Shown here: positions 18,444 to 27,537 of the stretch, one piece after another
Layout of the letters: every line of letters starts with the position of its first letter
Numbering within the stretch: position 1 is the first letter of the stretch
Source: Streptomyces violaceusniger
Lineage (GTDB): Bacteria; Actinomycetota; Actinomycetes; Streptomycetales; Streptomycetaceae
Direction of reading: 5' to 3'
NCBI GenBank assembly: GCA_005405945.1
Contig: BJHW01000001.1
Coordinates: 3,720,001-3,784,000, forward strand
DNA length: 64,000 bases
Made by a program: the position numbers and the translations under genes
Notes under the pieces: model-generated
Told to the model about the DNA's origin: nothing
What the model saw: only the letters and a program-made list of their open reading frames with translations
Databases searched by the model: none

Positions 18444-19695
18444 CGTGCCGCTTCCCCTTCTGCTTCGCCTTCTTCGCCGACGCCTTCGGAACCGTCAACT
18501 CCACCTCCGTGCCCTGCCCCGGTGCCGAGATCCACTCCGCGGTGCCGCCGAGGTCGCGCAGCCGTCCCCGGATCGACAGGGCCACCCCCAGGCGGCCCTC
18601 CGCCTCCGCGTCCGCCAGCCGCCCCTCGGGGATGCCGGGGCCGTCGTCCCGTACGGTCACCATCACCGCGTCCGGCTCGTCCTCCAGCAGGATCCAGGTG
18701 TGGGCGTCCTCCCCGGCGTGGACCCGGACGTTGTCCAGGGCGGCGCCGACGGCGGCGGCCAACTCCCCGGCGACGCCCGCCGGGAGGAGCACCGGGGCGC
18801 CCGGTTCGGAGAAGGTGACCCGGGAGCCCGCGTGCGGGGCCAGCAGGGCCCGCAGATCGCAGGGGCCGCCGTCGGAGCGCTCGGGGCCGGGCGGGGAGGG
18901 CGGGACCGGCGGGTCGTCCGGGTCCGGGAGACCGCCCGGGTCGGCCGCGGCCTCCGGCCCGTCCCCCGTACCCGGCGGAGTGCGCGGCCGGGTCACCAGA
19001 CCGGTGGAGACCAGGGTGCGCAGCGCGATCTCCTGCTCCCCGGCCATCCGGCCGAGTTCGGCCGCCTCGCCGCCGATCGCGGCGCCGCGCCGCTGCACCA
19101 TGGCGAGCACCTGGAGCACGCTGTCGTGGATGTCGCGGGCCAGCCGCTCCCGCTCCCGGGTGGCCGCCTCGATGCGCAGCGCTCGGGCGAGGGTGCGCTC
19201 ACTGGCGCGGGCCACCTCGACCACATAGCCGATGCCCACGCTCGCCACCCACACCAGCGACAGCATGTGGACGGTGTCCTGGGCGAATCCGCCGCGCTCG
19301 ATCACATTGGCGGCGCAGACCACGGTGGAGGCCGAGGCGCCCCAGCGCCAGCCGCCCTTGATGGCGAAGCCGAGGACCGCGCCCATCGTCCATATGGAAG
19401 GCAGCGTGGGCGTGCCCTCGGCGATCCGGTCGTGGCTGTCCACGAGCGGGGTGAGCAGAATGCCGGTCACCGCGATGCCGAGGTCGCCGACGAGGAACCG
19501 CCGGGTGCAGCGCTCGGCCGAGGCGACCATCCGGAAGGTGAGCGCCGTCCACAGCGTCAGCACCGCCATGTAGACAACGGCGCCGATCGGATGGTCATAG
19601 TCGTCGAAGGAGTAGACGCACAGGCCGAGCGCGTAGAGCAGGGTGAGCACCCGGTAGGCGGTCAGCGCCTGCCACAGCGGCTGCTCGACGGACAT
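18440..19695 (-). CDS. Sensor histidine kinase, NarL-partner type (apparent frameshift near 18454)
   Basis: About 420-435 residues. The N-terminal half has five or so membrane helices (VLTLLYALGLCVYSF, AVVYMAVLTLWTALTF, GIAVTGILLTPLVD, MGAVLGFAIKGG, LSLVWVASVGIGYVVEVA). The HisKA_3 box is RERLARDIHDSVLQVLAMV with the phospho-His, and the ATPase domain has AALDNVRVHAG and VRDDGPGIPEG. In the given sequence the frame runs on into the regulator; one more G in the run at 18454-18457 (plus strand CCCC) gives KGEAAR and a TGA overlapping the regulator's ATG. Start ATG 19695 (MSVEQPLW); a TTG at 19746 is an alternative. Signal sensed is unknown. Confidence 0.85.
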
Positions 19696-19773
19696 CCGCA
19701 CCACGCGCTCGCCCCCGGCGCGTTCTCGTCTGGACCGCTCCGTCAACGTCCCCCACCCCCGGTGCCGGCGCGG

Positions 19774-20529
19774 CTAGGCGCCGGACTTGTGTTTGTCCTT
19801 CTCCTTCTCGGCCTGCTTCTTCTCGGCCTGCTTCCGGGCCGCCTCCGCCTCCGCGATCTGCCGCTTGGCGGCGGTGGCGTAGATGTCCACGTACTCCTGA
19901 CCGGAGAGCTTCATGATCTCGTACATGACCTCGTCGGTCACCGAGCGCAGGATGAAGCGGTCGCCGTCCATGCCGTGGTAGCGGCTGAAGTCCAGCGGCT
20001 TGCCGATCCGGATGCCGGGCCGCATCAGCTTCGGCATGACCTTGCCGGGGGGCTGGATCTTCTCGGTGTCGATCATCGCCACGGGGATCACCGGGGCGCC
20101 GGTCGCGAGGGCGACCCTCGCCAGACCGCCCGGCTTGCCCCGGTAGAGCCGTCCGTCGGGCGAGCGGGTGCCCTCGGGGTAGATGCCGAAGAGCTCACCG
20201 CGCTTGATCACCTCGATGCCCGCCTTGATGGCGGCCTCGCCGGCGCCGCGCGAGCCCGAGCGGTCCACCGGGAGTTGCCCGACGCCCTTGAAGAAGGCCG
20301 CCGTGAGCCGCCCCTTGACCCCGGGGGTGGTGAAGTACTCCTGCTTGGCGATGAAGGTGACCTTGCGGTCGAGCACCGCGGGCAGGAAGAAGGAGTCGGA
20401 GAAGGAGAGGTGGTTGCTCGCGAGGATGGCCGGGCCCTCGGCGGGGATGTGCTCCAACCCCTCCACCCAGGGCCGGAAGGTGAGCTTCAACGCACCACCC
20501 ACCGACAGCTTCATAGCGCTGTAGAACAA
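19774..20529 (-). CDS. 1-acyl-sn-glycerol-3-phosphate acyltransferase (PlsC family)
   Basis: 251 residues. The acyltransferase motifs are clear: NHLSFSDS (H-x4-D catalytic pair, about residue 39), FIAKQEYF, and YPEGTRSPDG (about 119). It acylates lysophosphatidate or a related lipid at the inner membrane. The C-terminal 30 residues are a charged Lys/Glu/Ala tail (KQAEKKQAEKEKDKHKSG). The start is TTG: AGGAGG lies 6 nt upstream, ideal spacing, and no other start fits; the ATG six codons in would lack this. Divergent from the hydrolase gene. Confidence 0.92.
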   Translation of the reverse strand: MFYSAMKLSVGGALKLTFRPWVEGLEHIPAEGPAILASNHLSFSDSFFLPAVLDRKVTFIAKQEYFTTPGVKGRLTAAFFKGVGQLPVDRSGSRGAGEAAIKAGIEVIKRGELFGIYPEGTRSPDGRLYRGKPGGLARVALATGAPVIPVAMIDTEKIQPPGKVMPKLMRPGIRIGKPLDFSRYHGMDGDRFILRSVTDEVMYEIMKLSGQEYVDIYATAAKRQIAEAEAARKQAEKKQAEKEKDKHKSGA

Positions 20530-20636
20530 CCGGGACCTCCTGTATCCGACGAGGAGACCTTAACCTGCCTACCCGGTATGCGGCGCGCCGCGTACGCTGA
20601 GGACCTCGAGCCCGCTTCCCCAGCGATCGGAGATCC

Positions 20637-21458
20637 GTGGTGCCGCTCCTGCCCGGAGCCGAGCCGTTCCGCCACGACGGCGGAGAGATCGGCGTCCTCG
20701 TCTGTCACGGATTCACCGGCTCCCCGCAGTCCGTGCGGCCCTGGGCCGACCATCTCGCGGCCCGTGGTCTGACCGTTTCACTGCCGCTGCTTCCCGGCCA
20801 TGGCACGCGCTGGCAGGATCTCGCCGTCACCGGCTGGCAGGACTGGTACGCGGAGGTGGACCGCGAGCTGGGCAGGCTCTCCCGGGCCTGCGAGCGGGTG
20901 TTCGTCTGCGGTCTGTCGATGGGCGGGGCGCTCGCGCTGCGGCTGGCCGCCCAGCACGGCGCGGCGATCAGCGGCGTGGCCGTCGTGAATCCGGCCAATC
21001 GCATCCACGATCCGCTGGCCGTGGCCCTTCCGGTGCTGCGCCATCTGGTGCCGTCGGTGAAGGGCATCGTGAGCGACATCGCCAAGCCGGGGGCGCGGGA
21101 GTCGGGCTACGACCGGATGCCGCTGCACGCCGTGCACTCGATGCGCCGCTTCTACCGGGTGGTGGACGCCGAACTGCCGCAGGTGACCCAGCCGCTGCTG
21201 GTGCTGCACAGCCCCCAGGACCATGTGGTGCCGCCGGCCGACTCCGAGCGCATCCTGAGTCAGGTGTCCTCGCGAGACGTCACCGAGCGGCTGCTGGAGC
21301 GCAGCTACCACGTGGCGACGCTGGACCACGACGCCGAGTTCATCTTCGAGGAGACGGACACGTTCATCACCCGGCTGACGGCGGGTATGGGTGAAGACAC
21401 CACCCGGACCGGCCTCGGGAAGGGCAGCGGAAAGGAGGGGGCGGCGGCCAGTGGCTGA
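20637..21458 (+). CDS. Alpha/beta hydrolase (esterase/lipase-like)
   Basis: 273 residues. Nucleophile elbow CGLSMGGALALRL (Ser about residue 96), oxyanion region LVCHGFTGSP, acid LVLHSPQDHVVPP, and His in SYHVATLDHDAE, an arrangement like monoacylglycerol lipases and Est30-type carboxylesterases. No signal peptide. The start is one of two adjacent GTG codons (20637/20640) with GGAG just upstream. The stop overlaps the next gene. Substrate unknown, but it lies opposite an acyltransferase, suggesting lipid turnover. Confidence 0.88.
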   Translation: MVPLLPGAEPFRHDGGEIGVLVCHGFTGSPQSVRPWADHLAARGLTVSLPLLPGHGTRWQDLAVTGWQDWYAEVDRELGRLSRACERVFVCGLSMGGALALRLAAQHGAAISGVAVVNPANRIHDPLAVALPVLRHLVPSVKGIVSDIAKPGARESGYDRMPLHAVHSMRRFYRVVDAELPQVTQPLLVLHSPQDHVVPPADSERILSQVSSRDVTERLLERSYHVATLDHDAEFIFEETDTFITRLTAGMGEDTTRTGLGKGSGKEGAAASG

Positions 21459-22062
21459 GCGCGACTCGAATGGACACGAGGCGGACGCGCGGCGGGACGA
21501 CGACGCCGCCTTCGCCGCGATCGTCGCCGCGTACGAGGAGGAGCCGCAGGACCCGCCCGGCGCCGAGCGATGGCCCGCCGCCGAGAACCTCGACGAGGAG
21601 CGGGACCAGGACCGCCGGTCCTCGGCGGACGGCGACACCGACGCCGACACCGACACCGAGGGGTCCGGGGACGGCGAGGCGGCCACGGACGGGCTGACCA
21701 AGCCCGACAAGACCGGGAAGCCGGGCGGCTTCATCGTCTACGCCCCGGGCGTGGGCCCCCGCGACTGGGAGCCCGACGAACCGTCCGAGGACGACTTCGA
21801 CGAGACCGACGAGGGCCATTTCGTCCCGCCCGAGCCGCCTCCGCTGCCCGAGTCCGACACCACCTCCCGCTTCGCCTGGCTCGGTGTGCTGGGCGGGCCG
21901 CTGCTGCTGCTCGGAGTGGTGCTGTTCCAGGTGGAGATGGTCTGGTGGATCGCCACGCTGGGCGTCGGCGGTTTCCTCGGCGGCTTCGTCACGCTGGTGC
22001 TGCGGATGAAGGACGACGACGAGGACGAGGACGACGACCCGGGGCGCGGCGCCGTCGTCTGA
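21451..22062 (+). CDS. Acidic protein with two C-terminal membrane helices, unknown function
   Basis: 203 residues. The first 140 are strongly acidic and disordered-looking (runs such as DGDTDADTDTEGSGDGEAA, EPDEPSEDDFDETDEG) with one ordered patch GGFIVYAPGVGPRDWEP. Then two hydrophobic segments (LGVLGGPLLLLGVVLFQVE, WWIATLGVGGFLGGFVTLVL) and an acidic tail. The GTG start overlaps the hydrolase stop and has AAAGGAGG 11 nt upstream. Similar proteins occur beside this hydrolase in streptomycetes; I cannot assign a role. Confidence 0.8.
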   Translation: MAERDSNGHEADARRDDDAAFAAIVAAYEEEPQDPPGAERWPAAENLDEERDQDRRSSADGDTDADTDTEGSGDGEAATDGLTKPDKTGKPGGFIVYAPGVGPRDWEPDEPSEDDFDETDEGHFVPPEPPPLPESDTTSRFAWLGVLGGPLLLLGVVLFQVEMVWWIATLGVGGFLGGFVTLVLRMKDDDEDEDDDPGRGAVV

Positions 22063-22132
22063 CCCCGGGGCTCCGGATGACCCCGGTGCTCCGGAGTCGG
22101 GCGCGCCCCGGCTCCGGCTCATGCTCGGCCGA

Positions 22133-22935
22133 TCAGACCGGGGACACCCGGGGAAGCCTGAGCGCGGCCAGCACCGGAAGGTGGTCCGTGGCCGCGCGGA
22201 GGTCCGCGTCGGTGACGCCCGGCAGCCCGGCCGGGACCCCACAGCCGATGATCTCGATGCCCTCGGAGGCGAAGACGGCGTCGATGCGCTGATGCGGGTC
22301 CTCGGGGAGAAGGTGGCCTCGCTCCCCCAGGGCTCGGTGGCCCAGCCGTCCCGCAGCTTCCCCGCGATCCGGCGGAAGGCGCGGCCGTCCGGCCGGTCGT
22401 TGATGTCACCGGCCGCGATGGCGTACGGGACGTCCAGCGCGGCCAAGTGGTCGAGCAGCATCCCGGCCTGGTCGTAGCGCTCGGCCGCGGCGAGGCTCAG
22501 ATGGCAGCTGACCACGCCGAGCCGGACGCCGTTGCCGTCGCCGTTCTCCGGGCCGCCGGTGTCGCGGTGGCCGCCGCCGAAGCGCAGCACGGCGGTGGCG
22601 AAACCGCGCCGGTGCAACCCGGGGACGCGGGGCAGCAGGGTGTCCTCGGCGCGCTCCACATGGGCGCGCAGCGAGGTGAGGATCATCGGGCCTGCGGCGG
22701 TGGCCCCGCCCGTGGTGTAGACGAGACCGGTCTCCCGGGCCAGCCAGGCGGCGGCCTTGCGCCAGCGGAAGAAGCGCGGTGCCTCCTGGACGCAGACGAC
22801 ATCGGGGGCACAGGCCCGGATCACCCGGGCCAGCGCCTCACGGTCGTCCCGCATCGAGCGGATGTTGTAGCTGAGCACCCGCACCACCGCCGCGTCCGGG
22901 CCGGTGCTGGATGCGGGCAGGTCCGTGAGCGACAC
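22133..22935 (-). CDS. Endonuclease/exonuclease/phosphatase-family protein (apparent frameshift near 22305)
   Basis: About 267 residues of the EEP (DNase I-like) fold. Motifs: VRVLSYNIRSMRDD, VVCVQEAPRFFRWR (catalytic Glu), LGVVSCHLSL, YAIAAGDINDRPDG (Asp-x-Asn), and, after the shift, a C-terminal TDHLPVLAALRLPR (catalytic Asp-His). The two frames join if the GGGG at 22304-22307 gains one G, giving TFSPEDPHQRIDAVFAS. Family members cleave nucleic acids or phosphodiesters; substrate not predictable. GTG start 22935 follows a G-rich ribosome site. Downstream of glucokinase in the same direction, 15 bp apart. Confidence 0.85.
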
Positions 22936-22950
22936 GTTCCCCCTCGTGTC

Positions 22951-23892
22951 TCAGCCCTGGCGGGCCAGGTCCGCGGCGCCGACGAGCCCGGCCTTGCCGC
23001 CGAGCTGGGCGGCGAGCAGCTGGGCGTGCGGACGCCACTGATTGCCCACCAGCCAGCGCCGGAAGGACTTGCGGATCGGCTCCAGGACGAGGTCGCCCTC
23101 GTCGGAGACCCCGCCGCCGACGATGAACGCCGAGGGGTCGAAGAGCGAGGCGAGGTCGGCGAGCCCGGCCCCGGCCCAGCGGGCCAGCTCACGGAAGGAG
23201 TCGATGGCGACGGGGTCGCCCTGGCGGGCGGCGTCGCTGATGTGCTTGCCCTCGATGCCCTCGGAGGTGCCGTCGCCGAGACCGAGCAGGACCGTGGCGT
23301 TCTCCGGGGTGGCGGCGGCGCGCTGCCTGGCGTAGCGGACCAGGGCGCGGCCGGAGGCGTACTGCTCCCAGCAGCCCTGGCTGCCGCAGCCGCACAGCAG
23401 CCCGTCCGGGACGACCCTTATGTGGCCGAACTCGGCCGCGACGCCGAATCGGCCGCGGTGCAGCTTGCCGCCGATGATGATGCCGCCGCCGAGGCCGGTG
23501 CCGAGGGTGATGCACACGACGTCGTCATGGCCGACCCCGGCGCCGAAGCGGTACTCGCCCCAGGCCGCGGCGTTCGCGTCGTTCTCCACCACGACGGGCA
23601 GGCCGACGCGCTGCTCGACCTTGTCCTTGAGCGCCTCGTGCCGCCAGTTGATGTTGGGCGCGAAGAGCACCGTGGCGCGCTTGTCGTCCACGTAGCCGGC
23701 CGCGCCGATGCCGACGGCCTCGATGTCATGACCCTCGCTGACGATGCGCACCGCGTCCGCGATGGCGTCGACGACTCCCTCGGGAGTGTGCGGGGTCGAA
23801 ACCTGGCTCGTCTCGAGAATCGAGCCCTCTTCGTCGACCACGCCGGCCGCGATCTTCGTGCCGCCGATGTCGACGCCGATGGTGAGTCCCAT
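22951..23892 (-). CDS. glkA: ROK-family glucokinase
   Basis: 313 residues. ATP motif IGVDIGGTKIAAGVVDEEG at the start, sugar/catalytic motif VVENDANAAAWGE, LGTGLGGGIIIGGKLHRG, EFGHIRV, and the ROK zinc motif CGCGSQGCWEQYASG. It phosphorylates glucose and in S. coelicolor the orthologue (SCO2126) also mediates carbon catabolite repression. ATG start at 23892. Precedes the EEP nuclease gene in a likely operon. Confidence 0.96.
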   Translation of the reverse strand: MGLTIGVDIGGTKIAAGVVDEEGSILETSQVSTPHTPEGVVDAIADAVRIVSEGHDIEAVGIGAAGYVDDKRATVLFAPNINWRHEALKDKVEQRVGLPVVVENDANAAAWGEYRFGAGVGHDDVVCITLGTGLGGGIIIGGKLHRGRFGVAAEFGHIRVVPDGLLCGCGSQGCWEQYASGRALVRYARQRAAATPENATVLLGLGDGTSEGIEGKHISDAARQGDPVAIDSFRELARWAGAGLADLASLFDPSAFIVGGGVSDEGDLVLEPIRKSFRRWLVGNQWRPHAQLLAAQLGGKAGLVGAADLARQG

Positions 23893-23949
23893 GAGTCCCT
23901 CAGTTATTTGGTCGAACCCCGCCGAGGCTAACGGTACCGGAGGTGGCGC

Positions 23950-24417
23950 TCAGTCGAGGTCGATGTGTTCACTACTCGAACTCTCGGATTGCTCGCCACT
24001 GCCCTTGGAGTCGCCCTCGGCGCCCTGGGTCCAGCGCCGCTCCTGACCGGTCACGGCGGCGCGATAGGCGGCGAGCAGTTCGGATCCGGCGCTGGCGAGG
24101 TGTTCGAAAACCTCTGGATTGCGCTCTATGACCGGTTCTACGCCGGCCTTCGCCTGTGCGATCAATTGTTGTACGGCACCCTGAACCGCCGCTCCGGCGA
24201 TCGGCGTCTGGGCGACCTTCTCGGCGAGCGCGTCGGCCAGCTTGAGGAACTCCTCGGCCACGCTCCCCGGCTCCTCGGTGGTCTGCCGGGCCCGCTGCCT
24301 GGCCCGCTCGGCGGCCAGGTCCTCCTCACAGGCCCGCTCCCAGGCGTCGGGGTCGATCTCGGTGACCGGCACATCGGTGACCGGGGGCTCCGGGGGGCGC
24401 TCGGTGGCATCGCTCAT
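23950..24417 (-). CDS. DUF5304-family protein
   Basis: 155 residues, acidic, no signal or membrane helix. Conserved middle: DPDAWERACEEDLAAERARQ and EEFLKLADALAEKVA..GAAVQGAVQQLIAQAKAGVEPVIERNP (helical), with Ser/Glu-rich tail. ATG 24417 is chosen because AGGAG lies 6-7 nt upstream; the in-frame ATG 15 codons earlier lacks this. Function unknown; it occurs between glucokinase and the ArsA-like gene in streptomycetes. Confidence 0.82.
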   Translation of the reverse strand: MSDATERPPEPPVTDVPVTEIDPDAWERACEEDLAAERARQRARQTTEEPGSVAEEFLKLADALAEKVAQTPIAGAAVQGAVQQLIAQAKAGVEPVIERNPEVFEHLASAGSELLAAYRAAVTGQERRWTQGAEGDSKGSGEQSESSSSEHIDLD

Positions 24418-24537
24418 GGCGAACTCCTGCGGCGGGGATGCTGGCTGCCCGGTGACGTTCATCCGGGCTTGTGACCGACGTTACCCGAAGGAGGGGGCGG
24501 GGTCAGAGCCGGAGACGGGCCGTCGGGGACGCGGGCG

Positions 24538-25836
24538 TCAGACCCGCTTCGGCCACAGGTCCGGGTCGGGCGTGAAGCGCACCTGGAGCCATCCGTCCCG
24601 CAGCCCGGCGCCGGAGACGGTGCAGCGGCGCAGGGCGGACGGCAGCGGCAGCACCCGGTGGAACGGCGCGACGGTGACGATCAGTTCGTCGCCCCGGCGC
24701 ACCAGGGAGAGCCCGTCGCGGTCGGCGCCGGGCAGCGGCAGCCGCCACAGCAACACCCCGTCCTCGGCCAGCCGGTCCTCGACGGTCCAGGGGTCGGGGG
24801 CGGGCCGGTCGGGCCGCGCCCCGGGCGCCCCGACGGCCTCGGCGAGATCGGCGAGCCCGGCCGGGGCGCGCCGGGCGCCGTCGCCGGGGTGCGGCTCGGC
24901 GGGCCGCGGGTCGCCGAGGCCGTGCGGATCGCGGCCCAGATGCGGCAGCTCACGGACCGGGACGGCGGGGGCCCACTGCTCGTACACCTCCTTGAGCGCG
25001 TCCTGCTGCTGGCCCGACAGCGCGGCGAGCCACGGGTCGGATGTGCCGGTGGGCAGCAGCCGGTTGGCGATCACCGCCTCCACCCGGCAGCCGTGCAGCG
25101 CGAGACCGGCGCGGGCGGTGCGCAGCGCCCGGTCGGCGAGCGGCCCGGGCTCCACGACCAGCCGTACCGTGGTGGCCTCGGACTCGATCACCCCCTGGAC
25201 GGCGGCCAGCTCCCGCTCCCAGCGCTCGGCCGTCTCGTACAGCTTCTGCGCGGGCATCGGCACCCCCGCCAGCTGGGCGAGCATCGGCCGCAGCGCGCGG
25301 GCCGCCTGCCGCTCGGCGGGCAGCAGCCGCCGCAGATAGCGCCGCAGCTGCTCGGGCAGCGCGAGCACCGCGACGGTGTCCGGCGCGGGCGGCATGTCGA
25401 CGACGAGGACGTCCCAGCCGGTGCCGGGCGGGGCGGTCTGGGCGGCGCGCAGGGCACGCAGCAGCGCGATGGCCTCCACCCCGGGCAGGGCGGTGAGCTC
25501 CTCGCCGTCCAGTGGGGTGGCGCCGAGCAGGTCGAGCAGGCCGTGGCCGCGATCCTGGAGGGCGGTCAGCTCACCGCGGAACCACTCGTCCGTGACGACC
25601 CGCGCGGCCCACAGCCCCGGCGCGAGTTCGGCGGGTACGGACCACGGCAGCCGGTCCGCCGAGCGCCCGGGTACGGACCGCGGCGCGCCGATGCCGAGCA
25701 GCGCCTCGGGGGTGCCGTCGGAGTCGGCGGTGAGCAGCAGGGTCCGCTGCCCCTCGCGGGCGGCGGCGAGGGCGGTCGCGGCGGCCACGGTGGTGCGGCC
25801 CGCGCCGCCGGTACCGGTGACGAGGACCGTACGCAT
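24538..25836 (-). CDS. ArsA-like ATPase (anion-transporter/GET3 fold family)
   Basis: 432 residues. The deviant Walker A is VTGTGGAGRTTVAAATALAAA at the N-terminus, with switch II-like DVLVVDMPPAPDTV near residue 135 and a C-terminal domain (LPGADRDGLSLVRRGDELIVTVAPF) like the small all-beta domain of bacterial ArsA homologues. Actinobacterial members are not arsenite pumps; mycobacteria have an equivalent next to an SRPBCC gene, as here. Client unknown. Co-directional with DUF5304 downstream and SRPBCC upstream. Confidence 0.85.
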   Translation of the reverse strand: MRTVLVTGTGGAGRTTVAAATALAAAREGQRTLLLTADSDGTPEALLGIGAPRSVPGRSADRLPWSVPAELAPGLWAARVVTDEWFRGELTALQDRGHGLLDLLGATPLDGEELTALPGVEAIALLRALRAAQTAPPGTGWDVLVVDMPPAPDTVAVLALPEQLRRYLRRLLPAERQAARALRPMLAQLAGVPMPAQKLYETAERWERELAAVQGVIESEATTVRLVVEPGPLADRALRTARAGLALHGCRVEAVIANRLLPTGTSDPWLAALSGQQQDALKEVYEQWAPAVPVRELPHLGRDPHGLGDPRPAEPHPGDGARRAPAGLADLAEAVGAPGARPDRPAPDPWTVEDRLAEDGVLLWRLPLPGADRDGLSLVRRGDELIVTVAPFHRVLPLPSALRRCTVSGAGLRDGWLQVRFTPDPDLWPKRV

Positions 25837-25939
25837 GAAGGGAGCCTCCGGCAGGGGGTTACGTCGGTGTGCGCGGCGCGGGTCCGGTGATCCGCACCCG
25901 CCGGAGCGTACCCCGCGCCGTGGATCACCCCGGGCACCG

Positions 25940-26016
25940 TCGGGGTCCGGGGTGGTCCGGGGTGGTCCGGGGTGGTCCGGGATGGTCGGAGGTGGTCCGG
26001 GGTGGTCCGGGGCGGG
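25940..26016. repeat. 10-bp tandem repeat (GGTCCGGGGT)
   Basis: About seven copies of GGTCCGGGGT with occasional substitutions, between the ArsA-like start and the SRPBCC stop. It is too short and regular to code for anything recognised. Confidence 0.9.
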
Positions 26017-26457
26017 TCAGGCGCCCTCGACGCGCTTCTTCAGGCCCGCGAGCGCGCGGTCGATGATGACCTTCTCGGCCTTGCGCTTGATCATGCCCAG
26101 CATGGGGATCTTGACGTCGACCGTGAGCTGGTACGTCACCTCGGTGCTCTTGCCGCCGTCGAGCGCCGAGAGCCGGTAGGAGCCGTCAAGGGTGCGCAGC
26201 ATCTGGGACTTGACCAGGGACCAGTTGACCTGGTCGTCGCCGGTCCAGCTGTACTGGAGGGTGTAGTCGTCCTTGATCGCGCCGGCGTCGAGCAGCATCC
26301 GCACCTGCTCGGCGCGCCCCTGGGCGTCCTTGGTGAGGATGTCGGCCTCCTTCACCTCACCGGACCACTCCGGGTAACGGTCGAAGTCGGCGATCACCTC
26401 CATCACGTCGGCCGGGGCCGCCTCGATCGTGATGCTCGAGCTGGTGTGTTCCGCCAT
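26017..26457 (-). CDS. SRPBCC-family protein (polyketide cyclase / COQ10-like)
   Basis: 146 residues forming a single START-like helix-grip fold: SITIEAAPADVMEVIADFDRYPEW, DDYTLQYSWTGDDQVNW, GSYRLSALDGGKSTEVTYQL and IPMLGMIKRKAEKVIIDRAL. Such proteins bind lipids or aromatic ligands. The same gene sits next to an ArsA-like ATPase and fadD15 in mycobacteria, so a lipid role is plausible inference. ATG 26457. Confidence 0.88.
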   Translation of the reverse strand: MAEHTSSSITIEAAPADVMEVIADFDRYPEWSGEVKEADILTKDAQGRAEQVRMLLDAGAIKDDYTLQYSWTGDDQVNWSLVKSQMLRTLDGSYRLSALDGGKSTEVTYQLTVDVKIPMLGMIKRKAEKVIIDRALAGLKKRVEGA

Positions 26458-26523
26458 CGCCGTGGCTCCTCCGTACCGGTCCGCCGCATGGGATCTCTGC
26501 GGCTGAAGGCTACCGCGCGCGGG

Positions 26524-27285
26524 TCACCACTCCAGGGTCCAGGGGGTGCCGGAGGAGGCGAAGTGTCCGACATTGACGCACTCGGTGGCCCCGATCCGCA
26601 TACGGCGGGCGAGCGGCTGATGGACGTGGCCGAAGAGGGAGTACTTGGGGCGGACGGTGTGGATCGCCTCCAGCAGGGCGGCGCTGCCGCGCTCGAAGCG
26701 GCGGGCGACGGTGTCGTAGCAGAGGTCGGGCACCTCCGGCGGGATGTGGGTGCAGAGCACGTCCACCTCGCCAAGGGCCGCGATCTTCGCCGCGTAGGTC
26801 TCGTCGTCGATCTCATACGGGGTGCGCATCGGCGTGCGCAGCCCGCCGCCCACGAAACCGAAGACCAGCCCGCCTATCTCGACGCGCTCGCCGTCGAGGA
26901 CGGTGGTGCCGGACTGGGCGTACTCCGGCCACAGCGACGGCATGTCGACATTTCCGTAGGTGGCGTACGTCGGGGTGGGGAACGCGGCGAAGAGTTCGGC
27001 GTACTGGCGGCGGACGGCGGCCTCTATGGCCGCGTTGCGGTCCAGCCCCTCCCACAGCCGGTTGCCGAGCACCCGGGCCTCCTCGAAGCGGCGGGCGGTG
27101 CGCAGTTCGACCAGCCGGTCGGCGTTCTCGACCCCGAAGAGATCGGGGAAGATGCCACGTGAGTGATCGGCGTAGTCGAGGAAGAGGACGAGGTCACCGA
27201 GGCAGATCAGGGCGTCCGCCCCGTCGCCGGCCTTCTCGAGGTCCTCACTGTTGCCATGCACGTCACTCACCACGTGGACTCGCAT
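26524..27285 (-). CDS. Calcineurin-like metallophosphoesterase
   Basis: 253 residues. Metal ligands: HVVSDVHGNSEDL (D-x-H), ALICLGDLVLF (GD), TYGNVDMPS (GN-x-D), LCTHIPPEVPD (H), and SLFGHVHQPLARR (GH-x-H). The order is typical for the family that includes phosphodiesterases and phosphatases. Substrate unknown. ATG 27285 (MRVHVVSDVHG) is preferred; a GTG three codons upstream is in frame. Divergent from fadD. Confidence 0.92.
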   Translation of the reverse strand: MRVHVVSDVHGNSEDLEKAGDGADALICLGDLVLFLDYADHSRGIFPDLFGVENADRLVELRTARRFEEARVLGNRLWEGLDRNAAIEAAVRRQYAELFAAFPTPTYATYGNVDMPSLWPEYAQSGTTVLDGERVEIGGLVFGFVGGGLRTPMRTPYEIDDETYAAKIAALGEVDVLCTHIPPEVPDLCYDTVARRFERGSAALLEAIHTVRPKYSLFGHVHQPLARRMRIGATECVNVGHFASSGTPWTLEW

Positions 27286-27537
27286 GCGTGTCACCCTAAG
27301 ACGTAAGGGCCCGCGCCCGTAAGGTGTTCCGCCTGCACCGCCCCGCGTCTACCTGCGGTTCCTTAGCGGACGCGGCGCCCGTCGACTAGTCTGCGGGCAG
27401 CACGAAGGCGGTGTGTGACGCATCAAACATCTGGGCGGGAACCCCTATCCCGGAAGCGTACCGATGGGTAACGTCCGGGCCGTCCACCACCCCCCATGCC
27501 CTGTAGCGGCGCCGGCGCCCCACGAGGAGCAGCAGTC